Shown piece by piece: positions 18,035 through 27,517 of a stretch of 64,000 bases of DNA (position 1 is the stretch's first letter; every line of letters begins with the position of its first letter). Location of the stretch: NCBI RefSeq assembly GCF_000724085.1, contig NZ_CCDL010000001.1:248001-312000 (forward strand), read 5' to 3'. This DNA is from Oceanobacillus manasiensis. Its GTDB lineage: Bacteria; Bacillota; Bacilli; Bacillales; Amphibacillaceae. Made by a program: the position numbers and the translations under genes. The notes under the pieces are model-generated. The model saw nothing but the letters and a program-made list of their open reading frames with translations. It did no database searches and was not told the origin of the DNA.

Positions 18035-18994
18035 ATGAAAAAGAAAATAAAGTTGTTGTTTATAAGTGCTATTTGTTTGTTCCTATTTGTAGGCTGTAGT
18101 CAGAATGGAACAACTGAAGTGGACTCCGAGGGGGACAAGATAATTCGAATTGGCTATCAGAAAAATGGACCTCTCATTATTTTAAAATCACTCGGCACCT
18201 TGGAAGAACGGTTAAAAGAGAAAGGATATACTGTCGAGTGGAAGCAATTCCAGGCAGGTCCTGCATTAGTCGAAGCGTTAAATGCAGGGAGCATCGATTT
18301 CGGTAGAACCGGAAATTCCCCACCCATATTTGCTCAAGCTGCAGACGCCCCGTTTGTTATGGTCGCTGCTGGCAAATCAAAATTTAAGGGAAGCGGAATT
18401 CTCGTACCAAATGATTCAGATATCCAAAGTACGAACGATCTAAAAGGAAAAAAGGTTGGCTTTGCGAAAGGCTCGAGTTCCCATTATTTAGTGGTAAAAG
18501 CATTGGAAGAAGCAGGATTACAGTATGGCGATATAACGCCTGCCTTTTTATCACCAGGTGATACGAGAATTGCTTTTGAGCAAGGGAACATTGATGCAAT
18601 GGCAGTATGGGATCCTTTTACAGCCTCAACAGAGCTACATTCTAACGGCAAGCTTCTAATAGATGGAGAAGGATTAACCACAGATCGCGACTTTTTCATC
18701 GCAACAGAAACATTTGAAAAGAATCATCCAGAAATGATTGACATTCTATTAGAAGAAATACAAAAATCATCTGATTGGGCTAATAGTAATCAGGAAGAAC
18801 TGTCAACGATATTAACTCCCATTCTTAACATTGAAGAGGATTCTATTCTGAAGTCAATTAAGAGGCGAACATATGGAGTCGATGAAATAAATGAAGAGAT
18901 CTTAAAAGAACAACAAGAAATTGCGGACACCTTTTACGAACTGGATATTATTCCGAAAAAAATCCAGGTGAAAGATGTTTTGGCGAATAACTGA
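18035..18994 (+). CDS. ssuA: Aliphatic sulfonate ABC transporter, substrate-binding lipoprotein
   Basis: 319 residues: signal peptide with lipobox FVGC, then an SsuA/NMT1-like fold with IRIGYQKNGPL, FGRTGNSPPIFAQAA and AMAVWDPF. It captures alkanesulfonates at the cell surface for the permease. The start was set at ATG 18035 after GAGGT; a longer frame from 17975 lacks support. It is the first gene of ssuA-ssuC-ssuB. No ssuD monooxygenase gene is beside it. Confidence 0.88.
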   Translation: MKKKIKLLFISAICLFLFVGCSQNGTTEVDSEGDKIIRIGYQKNGPLIILKSLGTLEERLKEKGYTVEWKQFQAGPALVEALNAGSIDFGRTGNSPPIFAQAADAPFVMVAAGKSKFKGSGILVPNDSDIQSTNDLKGKKVGFAKGSSSHYLVVKALEEAGLQYGDITPAFLSPGDTRIAFEQGNIDAMAVWDPFTASTELHSNGKLLIDGEGLTTDRDFFIATETFEKNHPEMIDILLEEIQKSSDWANSNQEELSTILTPILNIEEDSILKSIKRRTYGVDEINEEILKEQQEIADTFYELDIIPKKIQVKDVLANN

Positions 18995-19017
18995 TGAAAC
19001 AAAGGAGGGCCAGGATT

Positions 19018-19785
19018 GTGAAATTTTCAACTAAAGGAGTCTCAGAGAAGCTCATACCATGGCTAGTTCCGATTATGCTACTAGTTGGCTGGCAGCTATT
19101 TTCCGTACTAGGTATCATTCCCTCCCGCATCCTTCCAGCTCCCACACAAGTATTTCAAGCGGCAATTGACTTATCCGCCACAGGTGAGCTGATGAATCAT
19201 GTTTCTATTAGCCTTGGCAGGGCATTAATTGGTTTTCTCATTGGCGGGATTATTGGATTTGCGTTTGGCTTGTTTAATGGTATTTTTCGTTTTGCCGAAT
19301 TATTCTTTGATACCTCCATTCAAATGCTACGAAACATTCCACATTTAGCCTTAATCCCTCTGGTTATTTTGTGGTTCGGTATAGATGAGACCTCCAAGAT
19401 TTTCCTTGTCGCGCTTGGTGTGATGTTTCCAGTATATATAAACACCTACCATGGTATTAAATCTGTAGATAAAGGGTTAATTGAAATGGGAAAGGCCTAT
19501 GGTTTAAAGGGAAAAGCATTGTTCTTTCATGTCATACTGCCTGGAGCCATGTCTTCCATCCTTGTCGGTGTACGCTTTTCCCTTGGCGTTATGTGGTTAA
19601 CTCTTATTGTAGCAGAAACAATTTCCGCACATTCCGGAATTGGTTATATGGCGATGAACGCAAGGGAATTTATGCAAATGGATGTGATTGTTCTAGCTAT
19701 TGTACTCTATGCTTTATTCGGAAAATTATCGGATGTCATTGCCAAGCTGTTTGAAAGGAAATTGCTTCGTTGGAATGGAACGTAA
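19018..19785 (+). CDS. ssuC: Aliphatic sulfonate ABC transporter permease
   Basis: 255 residues, six helices, with the EAA loop of BPD permeases ([20 protein letters not shown]). The start was set at GTG 19018, nine bases after AAAGGAGGG; the longer ORF start at 18994 overlaps ssuA by one base and reads through the ribosome site. It partners with SsuA and SsuB. Confidence 0.9.
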   Translation: MKFSTKGVSEKLIPWLVPIMLLVGWQLFSVLGIIPSRILPAPTQVFQAAIDLSATGELMNHVSISLGRALIGFLIGGIIGFAFGLFNGIFRFAELFFDTSIQMLRNIPHLALIPLVILWFGIDETSKIFLVALGVMFPVYINTYHGIKSVDKGLIEMGKAYGLKGKALFFHVILPGAMSSILVGVRFSLGVMWLTLIVAETISAHSGIGYMAMNAREFMQMDVIVLAIVLYALFGKLSDVIAKLFERKLLRWNGT

Positions 19786-19802
19786 TGAAAGGAGGCAAGA
19801 AA

Positions 19803-20585
19803 TTGAGAGAAAAAGAACCGACATTTCATATTGAAACAGAGCATGTTGAAAAGAATTACCCCGGAAGAAGTGTGTTAAAGGATATTAATTTATCTATTAA
19901 AAAAGGGGAATTTGTTGCAATCGTTGGCAAGAGCGGCTGCGGAAAGAGTACCCTACTACGTTTGTTGGCAGGTTTAGAAATGCCTAGTAAGGGACAATTG
20001 ACCATGGATCAACGACCGCTAGCAGAGCTAAATAGCGAAGCGCGGATGATGTTTCAGGATGGCCGTCTACTTCCCTGGAAAAAAGTAATCGATAATGTGT
20101 CGCTTGGCCTCACAAAAGAAGGAAAAGATAGGGCTAAGAAGGCATTACAGCTCGTAGGCCTAGAGGACAGAATGACAGATTGGCCAGCCAAGCTTTCCGG
20201 CGGACAAAAACAGCGCGTTGCCTTGGCGCGGGCGTTAGTACATGAGCCTTCTCTTTTACTGCTTGACGAACCTTTAGGTGCACTAGATGCATTGACCCGA
20301 TTAGAAATGCAGGCACTTATTGAGGACCTTTGGCAGCAGAAAAAATTTACAGCCATTTTGGTAACGCATGATGTGGAAGAGGCAGTAGCTATTGCAGATC
20401 GCGTTATCGTCATTGAAAATGGTTATATTAGTCTGAACCAGTCTATTGATTTACCAAGGCCTCGCCAGCGTACGAGTACACCATTTTCTATGTATCTGGA
20501 TCAAATTTTAGACAGAATAATGGGACGCACACAGCAAAGAAAGATCACGCTACTCCGTTCTTATCCTAATACTACGAAGGTTTAA
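19803..20585 (+). CDS. ssuB: Aliphatic sulfonate ABC transporter ATP-binding protein
   Basis: 260 residues with Walker [11 protein letters not shown]-loop [13 protein letters not shown], signature [15 protein letters not shown] and Walker [20 protein letters not shown] is typical of the sulfonate/nitrate/taurine subfamily. The start is TTG 19803, seven bases after AAAGGAGG. It powers sulfonate import. Confidence 0.9.
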   Translation: MREKEPTFHIETEHVEKNYPGRSVLKDINLSIKKGEFVAIVGKSGCGKSTLLRLLAGLEMPSKGQLTMDQRPLAELNSEARMMFQDGRLLPWKKVIDNVSLGLTKEGKDRAKKALQLVGLEDRMTDWPAKLSGGQKQRVALARALVHEPSLLLLDEPLGALDALTRLEMQALIEDLWQQKKFTAILVTHDVEEAVAIADRVIVIENGYISLNQSIDLPRPRQRTSTPFSMYLDQILDRIMGRTQQRKITLLRSYPNTTKV

Positions 20586-20617
20586 CGTTCCTATAATTTA
20601 GAAGATGTACTCTTCAG

Positions 20618-20650
20618 ACCGGGACCTCTCTCGAAGGGGCCTTTTTCTTT
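20618..20650 (+). terminator. Probable ssu terminator
   Basis: GC-rich imperfect hairpin (GGACCTCT...AGGGGCC) followed by CTTTTTCTTTT, after the ssuB stop. Confidence 0.5.
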
Positions 20651-20680
20651 TGTTAATTCAAGAATGATAATTGATAAAAA

Positions 20681-20699
20681 TTTATTGATTAACAATAAA
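20681..20699. promoter_or_regulatory. Inverted repeat, possible operator
   Basis: TTTATTG, five-base centre, CAATAAA: a perfect 7-base inverted repeat 46 bases before the DUF2975 gene, in its promoter region. Confidence 0.4.
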
Positions 20700-20744
20700 T
20701 ACTATAGTAAGATGTAGAAAAACAAACAGGATGAGGTGTAGGTT

Positions 20745-21221
20745 ATGAAACAAGGAACAACGCTGTTTTTGAAGTCTGCTATAGTCATTATTGGGATGAT
20801 AGTACTCGCTCTAAGTATTTTTTGGCTACCATATCAGGCGAATTTTTTCGCTGAAATGTATCCCGAGTTTGCTTATTTACAATACCCTTTATTAATTGGC
20901 TTACTTGTTACAACCCTTCCGTTCATCTTTGCCTTGTACCAAGCATTAAAGCTCTTACGCTATATTGATTACAATAAAGCTTTCTCCACAAAGACTTTAT
21001 CTTCTTTAAAAAATATTATGTATTGCGCTTTAGTCATTGGTGTTTTGTACATGGTAGGATTTATCTCCCTTCTATCCCTAAATGCTGCCAATCCCGGAAT
21101 ATTGCTTATCGGTTTAGTGATCATCTTCTGTTCCGCAGTCATAGCTTTCTTTGCTGCGTTATTACAGAGCCTTTTAAGTAAAGCTTTACAACTCAAAACA
21201 GAAAATGAATTAACCGTATGA
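20745..21221 (+). CDS. DUF2975 membrane protein
   Basis: 158 residues, four hydrophobic helices, with the DUF2975 segment ALKLLRYIDYNKAFSTKTL between helices 2 and 3. These genes normally precede a small XRE repressor gene (yozG type). Here the stop is followed by non-coding sequence up to the nitronate monooxygenase, so the partner is missing. Function unknown. Confidence 0.8.
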   Translation: MKQGTTLFLKSAIVIIGMIVLALSIFWLPYQANFFAEMYPEFAYLQYPLLIGLLVTTLPFIFALYQALKLLRYIDYNKAFSTKTLSSLKNIMYCALVIGVLYMVGFISLLSLNAANPGILLIGLVIIFCSAVIAFFAALLQSLLSKALQLKTENELTV

Positions 21222-21374
21222 GGGGACAGTTTCTCCATTGTTATTCCTTGGAGAGTATCTAGATTTTTTAGTATATGATGATTGAAACTCACATAAGAAA
21301 GAAGTATCTTAGGATAAGAAACAGCAGGACTTTCACTTCTCAGCTAACCAATATAGAAGAGGATGGGGTAAAGC

Positions 21375-22451
21375 ATGCTACAAAAAGCCACGGATATTTT
21401 TAATGTGAAGTACCCGATTATTCAAGCACCAATGGCCGGGGGTGTAACCACTACTCGTTTGGTAACAGAGGTCGCAAATGGGGGTGGCCTTGGAATGATT
21501 GGAGCAGGTTATATGTCACCTAACCAGCTCCGAAAACAAATACAGGAAGTGCAACAATTAACTCCCAATCCTTTTGGAGTAAACCTATTTGTACCAAATG
21601 AATTTCATGTAACAGAAGAGGAAATATTGGCTGCTAACGAGAAACTTAACCAGTTTCGGCTTACGTTACAAATACCAGAGAAAAAGATTGTTGAAAAACC
21701 GGATTTTAATGATTTATATAACACTTTTTTGGAGCAAGTTGATGTAGTGATAAAAGAGAATGTACCCATTTGCTCCTTCACCTTTGGGGTACCTACTACG
21801 GAAGTGATTGATCGCTTAAAACAACACGATATACTTCTTATGGGCACAGCTACTACGGTGAAAGAAGCTATTGCCTTAGAGAAGGCTGGAATGGATATCA
21901 TTGTTGTGCAAGGTAGTGAGGCTGGCGGTCACCGTGGCAACTTTTTGAAGTCGAATAATGAAAGTATGATGGGCATAATGTCACTTATTCCCCAGGTAGT
22001 CGATAATGTCAGTATCCCAGTCATTGCTGCTGGAGGTATTATGGACGGTAGAGGCTTCATGGCATCTCTTTGCCTAGGAGCACAAGGGGTGCAAATGGGT
22101 ACAGCTTTTTTGACATGTTTGGAAAGTGGAGCAAATGAGCTACACAAAACTGCCATTCTGAACGCAAAAGAAGACCAAACTGTTGTAACCCGCTCCTTTT
22201 CCGGAAAGTGGGCAAGAGGAATACAGAACGAATTTATCTCCTCTATGAGAGCGAATGAACAACAATTACCAGCTTTTCCTGTACAAAATAGCCTAACAAA
22301 GGATATTCGAAAGGCTGGTGCTAGTCAGGGTAAACCGGAATTCATGTCCCTTTGGGCCGGTCAAAATGCCACAATGGCAAAGAAACAAACCGTCGGTATG
22401 CTGATGGAATCGATCATTGCGGAAGCGAAAGGGTTAGGATTTTCTACTTAA
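21375..22451 (+). CDS. Nitronate monooxygenase
   Basis: 358 residues, FMN-binding TIM barrel of the 2-nitropropane dioxygenase family: PIIQAPMAGGVTT, VVQGSEAGGHRG with the catalytic His, PVIAAGGIMDGRG and GAQGVQMGTAFL. It oxidises alkyl nitronates such as propionate-3-nitronate to carbonyl plus nitrite. A GATGGGG ribosome site precedes ATG 21375. Monocistronic, followed by a strong hairpin. Confidence 0.9.
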   Translation: MLQKATDIFNVKYPIIQAPMAGGVTTTRLVTEVANGGGLGMIGAGYMSPNQLRKQIQEVQQLTPNPFGVNLFVPNEFHVTEEEILAANEKLNQFRLTLQIPEKKIVEKPDFNDLYNTFLEQVDVVIKENVPICSFTFGVPTTEVIDRLKQHDILLMGTATTVKEAIALEKAGMDIIVVQGSEAGGHRGNFLKSNNESMMGIMSLIPQVVDNVSIPVIAAGGIMDGRGFMASLCLGAQGVQMGTAFLTCLESGANELHKTAILNAKEDQTVVTRSFSGKWARGIQNEFISSMRANEQQLPAFPVQNSLTKDIRKAGASQGKPEFMSLWAGQNATMAKKQTVGMLMESIIAEAKGLGFST

Positions 22452-22480
22452 AGGCTTTATACATTGGCTATGATTATACC

Positions 22481-22509
22481 CTCTACTATGTTCTTGCTAC
22501 ATAGTAGAG
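22481..22509. terminator. Hairpin between convergent genes
   Basis: Perfect 10-base stem CTCTACTATG / CATAGTAGAG with a 9-base loop between the stops at 22451 and 22515; no long T-run. Confidence 0.55.
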
Positions 22510-22514
22510 GAACT

Positions 22515-22955
22515 TTACTGAGGATCACGTAAGATCCACGGGATTTTTGATTCAAACTCTAGCCAAAGGCCAGGCATTGGTAAAAAATCCTTTTCACTTG
22601 GTTCTCCTTCCGCAAACCCAAAAGTAAAATTTCCTAAAGTAGCCGTGTTTTCAGAAGTCCAATCAGAATCCAAACAATACTCTCCCTCTACTAATCTTCC
22701 TGCCAGATAATAATGCCCCATATAAAGGTGTAATCCATCTTCCTCCTCACCAAACTCTGATAATAAATCTGGTTTTGTTGGATCAATACCTAACTCGTTA
22801 AAAAACTGCGTAATCTGAGGATCCATCTGTGTACAAGCTTCTCTATAGTTTTTACAATCTACGCAATTGCAAAGTTCCTGATCTTGTTTATAGTATTCTT
22901 TCGTCCTACCTACATCTACTTCTAGCAACCATTTAAATAGATGGATTTTTTCCAT
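22515..22955 (-). CDS. Conserved protein of unknown function with CxCxxC motif
   Basis: 146 residues, acidic. It has an N-terminal helix, a CNCVDCKNYREA motif near residues 29-40 that may bind a metal, a HLYMGHYYLAGR segment and a C-terminal FESKIPWIL. I recognise the pattern from uncharacterised Bacillus proteins but know no function. It follows the gene at 22967 by 11 bases and is probably translated from the same mRNA. Confidence 0.65.
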   Translation of the reverse strand: MEKIHLFKWLLEVDVGRTKEYYKQDQELCNCVDCKNYREACTQMDPQITQFFNELGIDPTKPDLLSEFGEEEDGLHLYMGHYYLAGRLVEGEYCLDSDWTSENTATLGNFTFGFAEGEPSEKDFLPMPGLWLEFESKIPWILRDPQ

Positions 22956-22966
22956 ACTGGCTTCCC

Positions 22967-23302
22967 CTATTCTTCATTTTTATTTTTTACCAATGAATGT
23001 GGATGGAGCATCCCCTCATCGTTAAACACAACATCATAATTCATATCTTTCCCTGTGTAAGGAAGCTCTATATTTAATAGTTTTTTCTCTTCGTCATCAT
23101 CCACTAACAGCACCATTGCTTCATAACCTTCTCCATCCGCTGGGAATACATTAGCTATTGCCTCCTTCGATTTTAGTGCTTGATCTATTGCCTTCCTAAG
23201 CTCAAGCAGTCCTTCTTTATTTCCAACGATATATGCTTCCTTATGCCAGGAGTCTTGAGCATAGATATGTAAAACATTTGTGCCTTTTAATTCCCACGTC
23301 AT
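22967..23302 (-). CDS. Hypothetical protein upstream of the CxCxxC gene
   Basis: 111 residues, cytoplasmic, acidic, with a strand-rich N-terminus (MTWELKGTNVLHIYA) and a helical centre. The start was placed at the Met at 23302 after GGAGGCGAGG; a longer frame from 23374 has no ribosome site. It forms a two-gene unit with the gene at 22515. Size and pairing resemble orphan immunity genes of toxin loci, but no toxin gene is nearby, so this stays speculative. Confidence 0.6.
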   Translation of the reverse strand: MTWELKGTNVLHIYAQDSWHKEAYIVGNKEGLLELRKAIDQALKSKEAIANVFPADGEGYEAMVLLVDDDEEKKLLNIELPYTGKDMNYDVVFNDEGMLHPHSLVKNKNEE

Positions 23303-23489
23303 AAACCTCGCCTCCACCTTCTCTAAATATAGATATATTACGGTGCACGAACGGTTAAGTTTCATTTGTAGCATTTGTTGTGAAGCTATTCAGAACTTCC
23401 CTAGTAATTAACTTTCAACTAGAGATAAGAGTGAGCTTCTGAGGACTAAACTTTTTTTCTACCTTAACCGTTAAATAACCAAGTACATA

Positions 23490-23525
23490 AAAATCAGAAC
23501 CCTTCACACATGGGTTCTGATTTTT
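23490..23525. terminator. Bidirectional-type terminator
   Basis: AAAATCAGAACCC / GGGTTCTGATTTT stem with 8-9 base loop. It is 13 bases past the stop of the ABC permease gene at 23539. Confidence 0.85.
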
Positions 23526-23538
23526 GTACTTACACAAA

Positions 23539-24822
23539 CTAATTTGTCCTCCTCGACCTAAAACGAATATAATTCCCGACCGTAAAGATAAAACCAATTA
23601 CCAACATAATCATTATTCCTGTTATATAAGTGATATCCGTATTCCAGGTTTCCAGTTGAATCTCATGTGAAATTACCTTATCTATATCCAAATAGCTAAA
23701 TGGATTATACGGATGCTGAAATTGCATACCTACAAAACAAATGACACCAATGATAATTGTATTAAAAATCGGTTCTTTACTAAATTGAGAAACCAGATAG
23801 TACAACGAATAGATTAATAGACTCATTGCTAAGGCGAACCACACCGTCTTGCTTAAGTATTCTTGTAATGTGATAAAATGAAACGTATCTTCCATAGCAT
23901 TCTTCCACATATCCTCCGTAGTATATCCATCATAAATTAGCACAGGATAATCTAAATAGCCAAAGCCATGCATGAGCGTTCCTACTATCAAAGGCGCCAC
24001 TATCATCAACATGAAAAAAAGTAGAATTCCCAAATAACCGGTTAGATACTTTGCAACGAACAGCTTTGTCTGATTTAATGGCAACACTTGATGGAATCGA
24101 ATACCATTATTTTTCTTCGTTGTCTCCGAAGAAAGAGTGTTACCAAATATAAAGCAGCCCAGTAAGATAATAATTGGAATATAGAGTGACTGGATTAACT
24201 GATAGATATAATATATTCCTTGTTTTCCGTAGCGATCTGTCATTTCTTCCCATATTTCCAGTGTTTTACTATCAAAGTCTTCATAAGCTGTACGCAAATA
24301 CATGTCATATATCGTATTTTGAATGAATGGGTCAATTTTATGGTCTAACATATACTTCCGTTCTTCAAAGGTTGCTCTAAGGGTGAAATTCGTGATCTCA
24401 CCACCACCTTCAGCTATAAAAACGGCATTCTCATATTGGGAAGGGTATGCGTAAGTTTCAAGGCTATCTAACTCCCTTTGGTAAAGCACTTCCCATTCTT
24501 CATCCACATATGATTTTTTTGCACTCTGATACTTCTCCACACTTGTACGATAATGCTCCTCCTCCATGGTTGCTTGTTCAATTAAATCTTCATCTTCTTC
24601 TTTGATCGCCTTTTCTTTCGCTAATCTTGAATCTTCCGCACTTTCTAAAGACAGATTTATGAGAAAATCATAATGGTTAATGACCTTCTGTTCTACGTTA
24701 TTGGCCAGGCTTAAATGAAAAAAATAAATTCCAATTGTTGCTGTTAAACTCAAAATTAGCAGTACCCATGTTGTTTTCTTTTTCAAGATCTTTTTCCACT
24801 CAAACAAAAATAATTTCATCAT
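23539..24822 (-). CDS. ABC-2 type transporter permease, long type (cassette 1)
   Basis: 427 residues: N-terminal helix after LFLFEWKKILKKK, a large charged extracytoplasmic domain (about 40-200), then five to six helices. The segment YLDYPVLIYDG is shared with the gene at 50344. The start overlaps the preceding permease stop by four bases (ATGA), implying coupling. With the genes at 24819 and 25932 it forms an exporter of the ABC-2 class, possibly for a peptide or envelope-active compound. Confidence 0.8.
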   Translation of the reverse strand: MMKLFLFEWKKILKKKTTWVLLILSLTATIGIYFFHLSLANNVEQKVINHYDFLINLSLESAEDSRLAKEKAIKEEDEDLIEQATMEEEHYRTSVEKYQSAKKSYVDEEWEVLYQRELDSLETYAYPSQYENAVFIAEGGGEITNFTLRATFEERKYMLDHKIDPFIQNTIYDMYLRTAYEDFDSKTLEIWEEMTDRYGKQGIYYIYQLIQSLYIPIIILLGCFIFGNTLSSETTKKNNGIRFHQVLPLNQTKLFVAKYLTGYLGILLFFMLMIVAPLIVGTLMHGFGYLDYPVLIYDGYTTEDMWKNAMEDTFHFITLQEYLSKTVWFALAMSLLIYSLYYLVSQFSKEPIFNTIIIGVICFVGMQFQHPYNPFSYLDIDKVISHEIQLETWNTDITYITGIMIMLVIGFIFTVGNYIRFRSRRTN

Positions 24823-25928
24823 CGATATTCCCTCCTTTTGCTTGTTAGGATGGCGAAAAGGAGTAAGATACTAGTTAAAACAAGGCTTAAAACAGCACCT
24901 ATCCAGGAAGCAGTTTCCGATAGTATGACTGCTTGACCTAATTCCTGATAGCTCCACGGTATAATAGGATGGATCACGCCATTACTTGTCATAATGAAAT
25001 TAACAACAAACAGGATGAGTAGTACGATGTGTACGACTAATGTACTTTTCAATAAAAAAGAAAGAAAAATAAAGAAGCTCATTAATAAAATCAAATAGAA
25101 AAGGCCGAAGAAAATGGATTGGGTTACATACTCACCCATAGTTATAAATGTCATCTGCTCTGTATACAAAGGATATTCAAATGGGTTTGCTAAATCCTTA
25201 CCTAAAACCGTTGAAACGGCATATGCAGCCAATAGTACGAGACCAAACCAGATTGCTCCGCTTAATACCATACTCAACCATTTCGATAGCACCAATCGAT
25301 GGGAGGAAATAGGTAAACCATATGTGAGTTTAATGGTATGATCATCAAACTCTTTTACAATGGGCGTACCTATAATAACTACTAGGATAAAAAATCCAAA
25401 TGTATTAAACAATAACTGCATCACTTGTTTCATAAATACAGCCGGTTGAATAGAAGCTTGAAGATCTTCTTTCGGTAACTCTTTTTGTAACAGCTCCTCA
25501 TTTAGTTTCACTTCGTCTTGCATTTCTATTTCTGTCAAAGGATAGCGTTTATCCTTTGACAGATATTGCATTGCTAATTCATAGGCTTCATTCTCCAGTT
25601 GTAATGCAGAAAGGTCCTCACCGGCATCGACAGCAGCTCTTAGTTCTTGCAACTTTCGATATAAGGAAAGACCCAGCTCAACATTTTCCTCTAAGATGGG
25701 GTCTACTCCTTCCCCAATTTCCTCCAATGTGTCTCGGTCAGCATCTACTTGGGAGATCACATTCAAGGAATGTTCTCGAAACATTTCCATCTTCTGTGTT
25801 TTAACAATATCTTGGTAAAAGTAATTACGTGTAAACAAGCCCGCAATAAGTGCAATAGTAATAAGAAGAATGGCGATAAACGCCTTTGATTTCCATAGCT
25901 TTTTCCATTCGAATTGTATGATCTTCAT
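24819..25928 (-). CDS. ABC-2 type transporter permease, short type (cassette 1)
   Basis: 369 residues with the same plan as its partner: FEWKKLWKSKAFIA start, a large external domain and a C-terminal block of helices with GTPIVKEFDDHTIKLTYGLP, the cytoplasmic motif of ABC-2 permeases. It is homologous to the gene at 48317. It starts three bases after the ATPase stop codon. Confidence 0.8.
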   Translation of the reverse strand: MKIIQFEWKKLWKSKAFIAILLITIALIAGLFTRNYFYQDIVKTQKMEMFREHSLNVISQVDADRDTLEEIGEGVDPILEENVELGLSLYRKLQELRAAVDAGEDLSALQLENEAYELAMQYLSKDKRYPLTEIEMQDEVKLNEELLQKELPKEDLQASIQPAVFMKQVMQLLFNTFGFFILVVIIGTPIVKEFDDHTIKLTYGLPISSHRLVLSKWLSMVLSGAIWFGLVLLAAYAVSTVLGKDLANPFEYPLYTEQMTFITMGEYVTQSIFFGLFYLILLMSFFIFLSFLLKSTLVVHIVLLILFVVNFIMTSNGVIHPIIPWSYQELGQAVILSETASWIGAVLSLVLTSILLLFAILTSKRREYR

Positions 25929-25931
25929 CAG

Positions 25932-26819
25932 CTAGTCCTGCTTACCGAAGTACTCTTCATATAATTTTTCAGAACCTGAGACTTCTTTTTGAATATCTAA
26001 AATAGCTATCCCACTATTCTGAATTTGTTGGATGCACTGGTCTAAGGCTTCTTCTTTTACATCTACTTTAATCACTTTATCTTCTGTTTGAATGGAATAT
26101 CCAGAATCGTTTAGTACTTTTATGCCCAATTCATAATTAGATAGTTTGAAGTGATAATGTGTTTCGACATGTTCCGTTCGGTCTATTTCTATTAATTTGC
26201 CGTCTTTTAAAAAGATAATTTGATTGGTTACACGGTCAATCTCTGCTAAGTTGTGAGACGAAAGAATGATAGTAGTTCCTTGCCTTTCTAAATCTAACAG
26301 TATTTTTCTCATTAAAATAGCACTAGAAGGATCCAGTCCAGTTAATGGCTCATCCATAAACAACAGCTTCGGCTTGTTAACTATCGCTACCGCTACAAGT
26401 AGGTGCTGCTTCATACCAAGGGAATAATCTCCTACCTTTTTTCCTAAGTAGCTTTCCATTCCAACATATTCTGCAACTTCTTTAATTCTACTCTTAGGTA
26501 ATTTATGTATATCGCATACGTACTTTAAATGGTCATATCCTGTTAAATAGTGAAACAATACGGTATTATCTTGGAGGTAAGAAATTTGTTGAAATACTTT
26601 ATATTCTTTGTTGGAGACACCTAGAAGTTCTATCTTTCCGGAGTTAGTCGGGATGATGTTACAAATACAATTTAATAACGTCGTCTTTCCCACACCATTA
26701 GGGCCGACTAATGCCCATATGCCTGGTTTATCAAGACGTAAATCGACATTATTAATTACTTGCTGGTTTTTATACTTTTTATTTACTTGTTGTAGGTCTA
26801 GAACTGTGATTATAATCAC
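25932..26819 (-). CDS. ABC-2 transporter ATP-binding protein (cassette 1)
   Basis: 295 codons from GTG 26819: Walker A GPNGVGKTT, signature YSLGMKQHLLVAVAI, Walker B LLFMDEPLTGLDP, H-loop ILSSHN, and a C-terminal domain of about 90 residues. The GTG lies inside the ribosome site AAAAAGGAGTGAT. By spacing and by alignment with the paralogue at 49429, translation may really begin at the ATA codon at 26811-26813. Confidence 0.88.
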   Translation of the reverse strand: MIIITVLDLQQVNKKYKNQQVINNVDLRLDKPGIWALVGPNGVGKTTLLNCICNIIPTNSGKIELLGVSNKEYKVFQQISYLQDNTVLFHYLTGYDHLKYVCDIHKLPKSRIKEVAEYVGMESYLGKKVGDYSLGMKQHLLVAVAIVNKPKLLFMDEPLTGLDPSSAILMRKILLDLERQGTTIILSSHNLAEIDRVTNQIIFLKDGKLIEIDRTEHVETHYHFKLSNYELGIKVLNDSGYSIQTEDKVIKVDVKEEALDQCIQQIQNSGIAILDIQKEVSGSEKLYEEYFGKQD

Positions 26820-26898
26820 TCCTTTTTATTGTAAATTAAGTTAAATTATACCACTAAGTTTGACGTTTGTTTTGCAAAATTTCAAACATCGACAATTT

Positions 26899-27453
26899 TT
26901 ATCTCCATATCCTCTGAACATGATGAAGCTCTTGGCTATCAATGGTGAGTTTATAAATATCTGGCATTTCAAGTTGATTCCAAAATTCGAACCCATATTT
27001 TTTGTCGAAAAAGTTCATCATTAAAACCATGATGTTCCCATGTGTACCTATTACGACATTTTTTCCCTGGTTACTTTCTAGAACGTTCAAAGTGGCATTT
27101 ACACCCCTTTTTTGAGCAACCCCGTTTGATTCGCCGCCAGCCCATGAAAATTCGTAGTCTTCCCAAACCTGCGTAATAGCCTTTGTAAAATCTTCTACAG
27201 GCTTTTCTGCAAGGATCCTTTCTTTGAAGTCATCAAATATTTTAACCTCATTACCTATGTACTTTGCAATTCCTGCAACTGTTTGGATGGCCCGCTTATA
27301 AGGACTGGAATAGACAGCATCAATAGCTTCACTTTTAAGTAATTCCGTTACTATATTTGCGTCATTAAAGCCACGTTTAGATAAAGGTCTTCCCAACTCG
27401 TCTGGCGTATAGATAGAATGAGCATGTCTCACAAAATATAAGTTTGTGGGCAA
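26899..27453 (-). CDS. Histidine phosphatase family protein, paralogue A
   Basis: 184 residues of the phosphoglycerate mutase-like superfamily: LYFVRHAHS (RHG motif with Ala instead of Gly), SSPYKRAIQT and the second catalytic His in VIGTHGNIM. Such proteins dephosphorylate small metabolites. The start was set at TTG 27453, five bases after GGGGGAG. It lies downstream of a close paralogue. Confidence 0.8.
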   Translation of the reverse strand: MPTNLYFVRHAHSIYTPDELGRPLSKRGFNDANIVTELLKSEAIDAVYSSPYKRAIQTVAGIAKYIGNEVKIFDDFKERILAEKPVEDFTKAITQVWEDYEFSWAGGESNGVAQKRGVNATLNVLESNQGKNVVIGTHGNIMVLMMNFFDKKYGFEFWNQLEMPDIYKLTIDSQELHHVQRIWR

Positions 27454-27517
27454 AAGAACTCCCCCTTTTAATAATAAGATCTTAACTTGCATGTATTGAA
27501 GCGTGGCAACCAACAAA

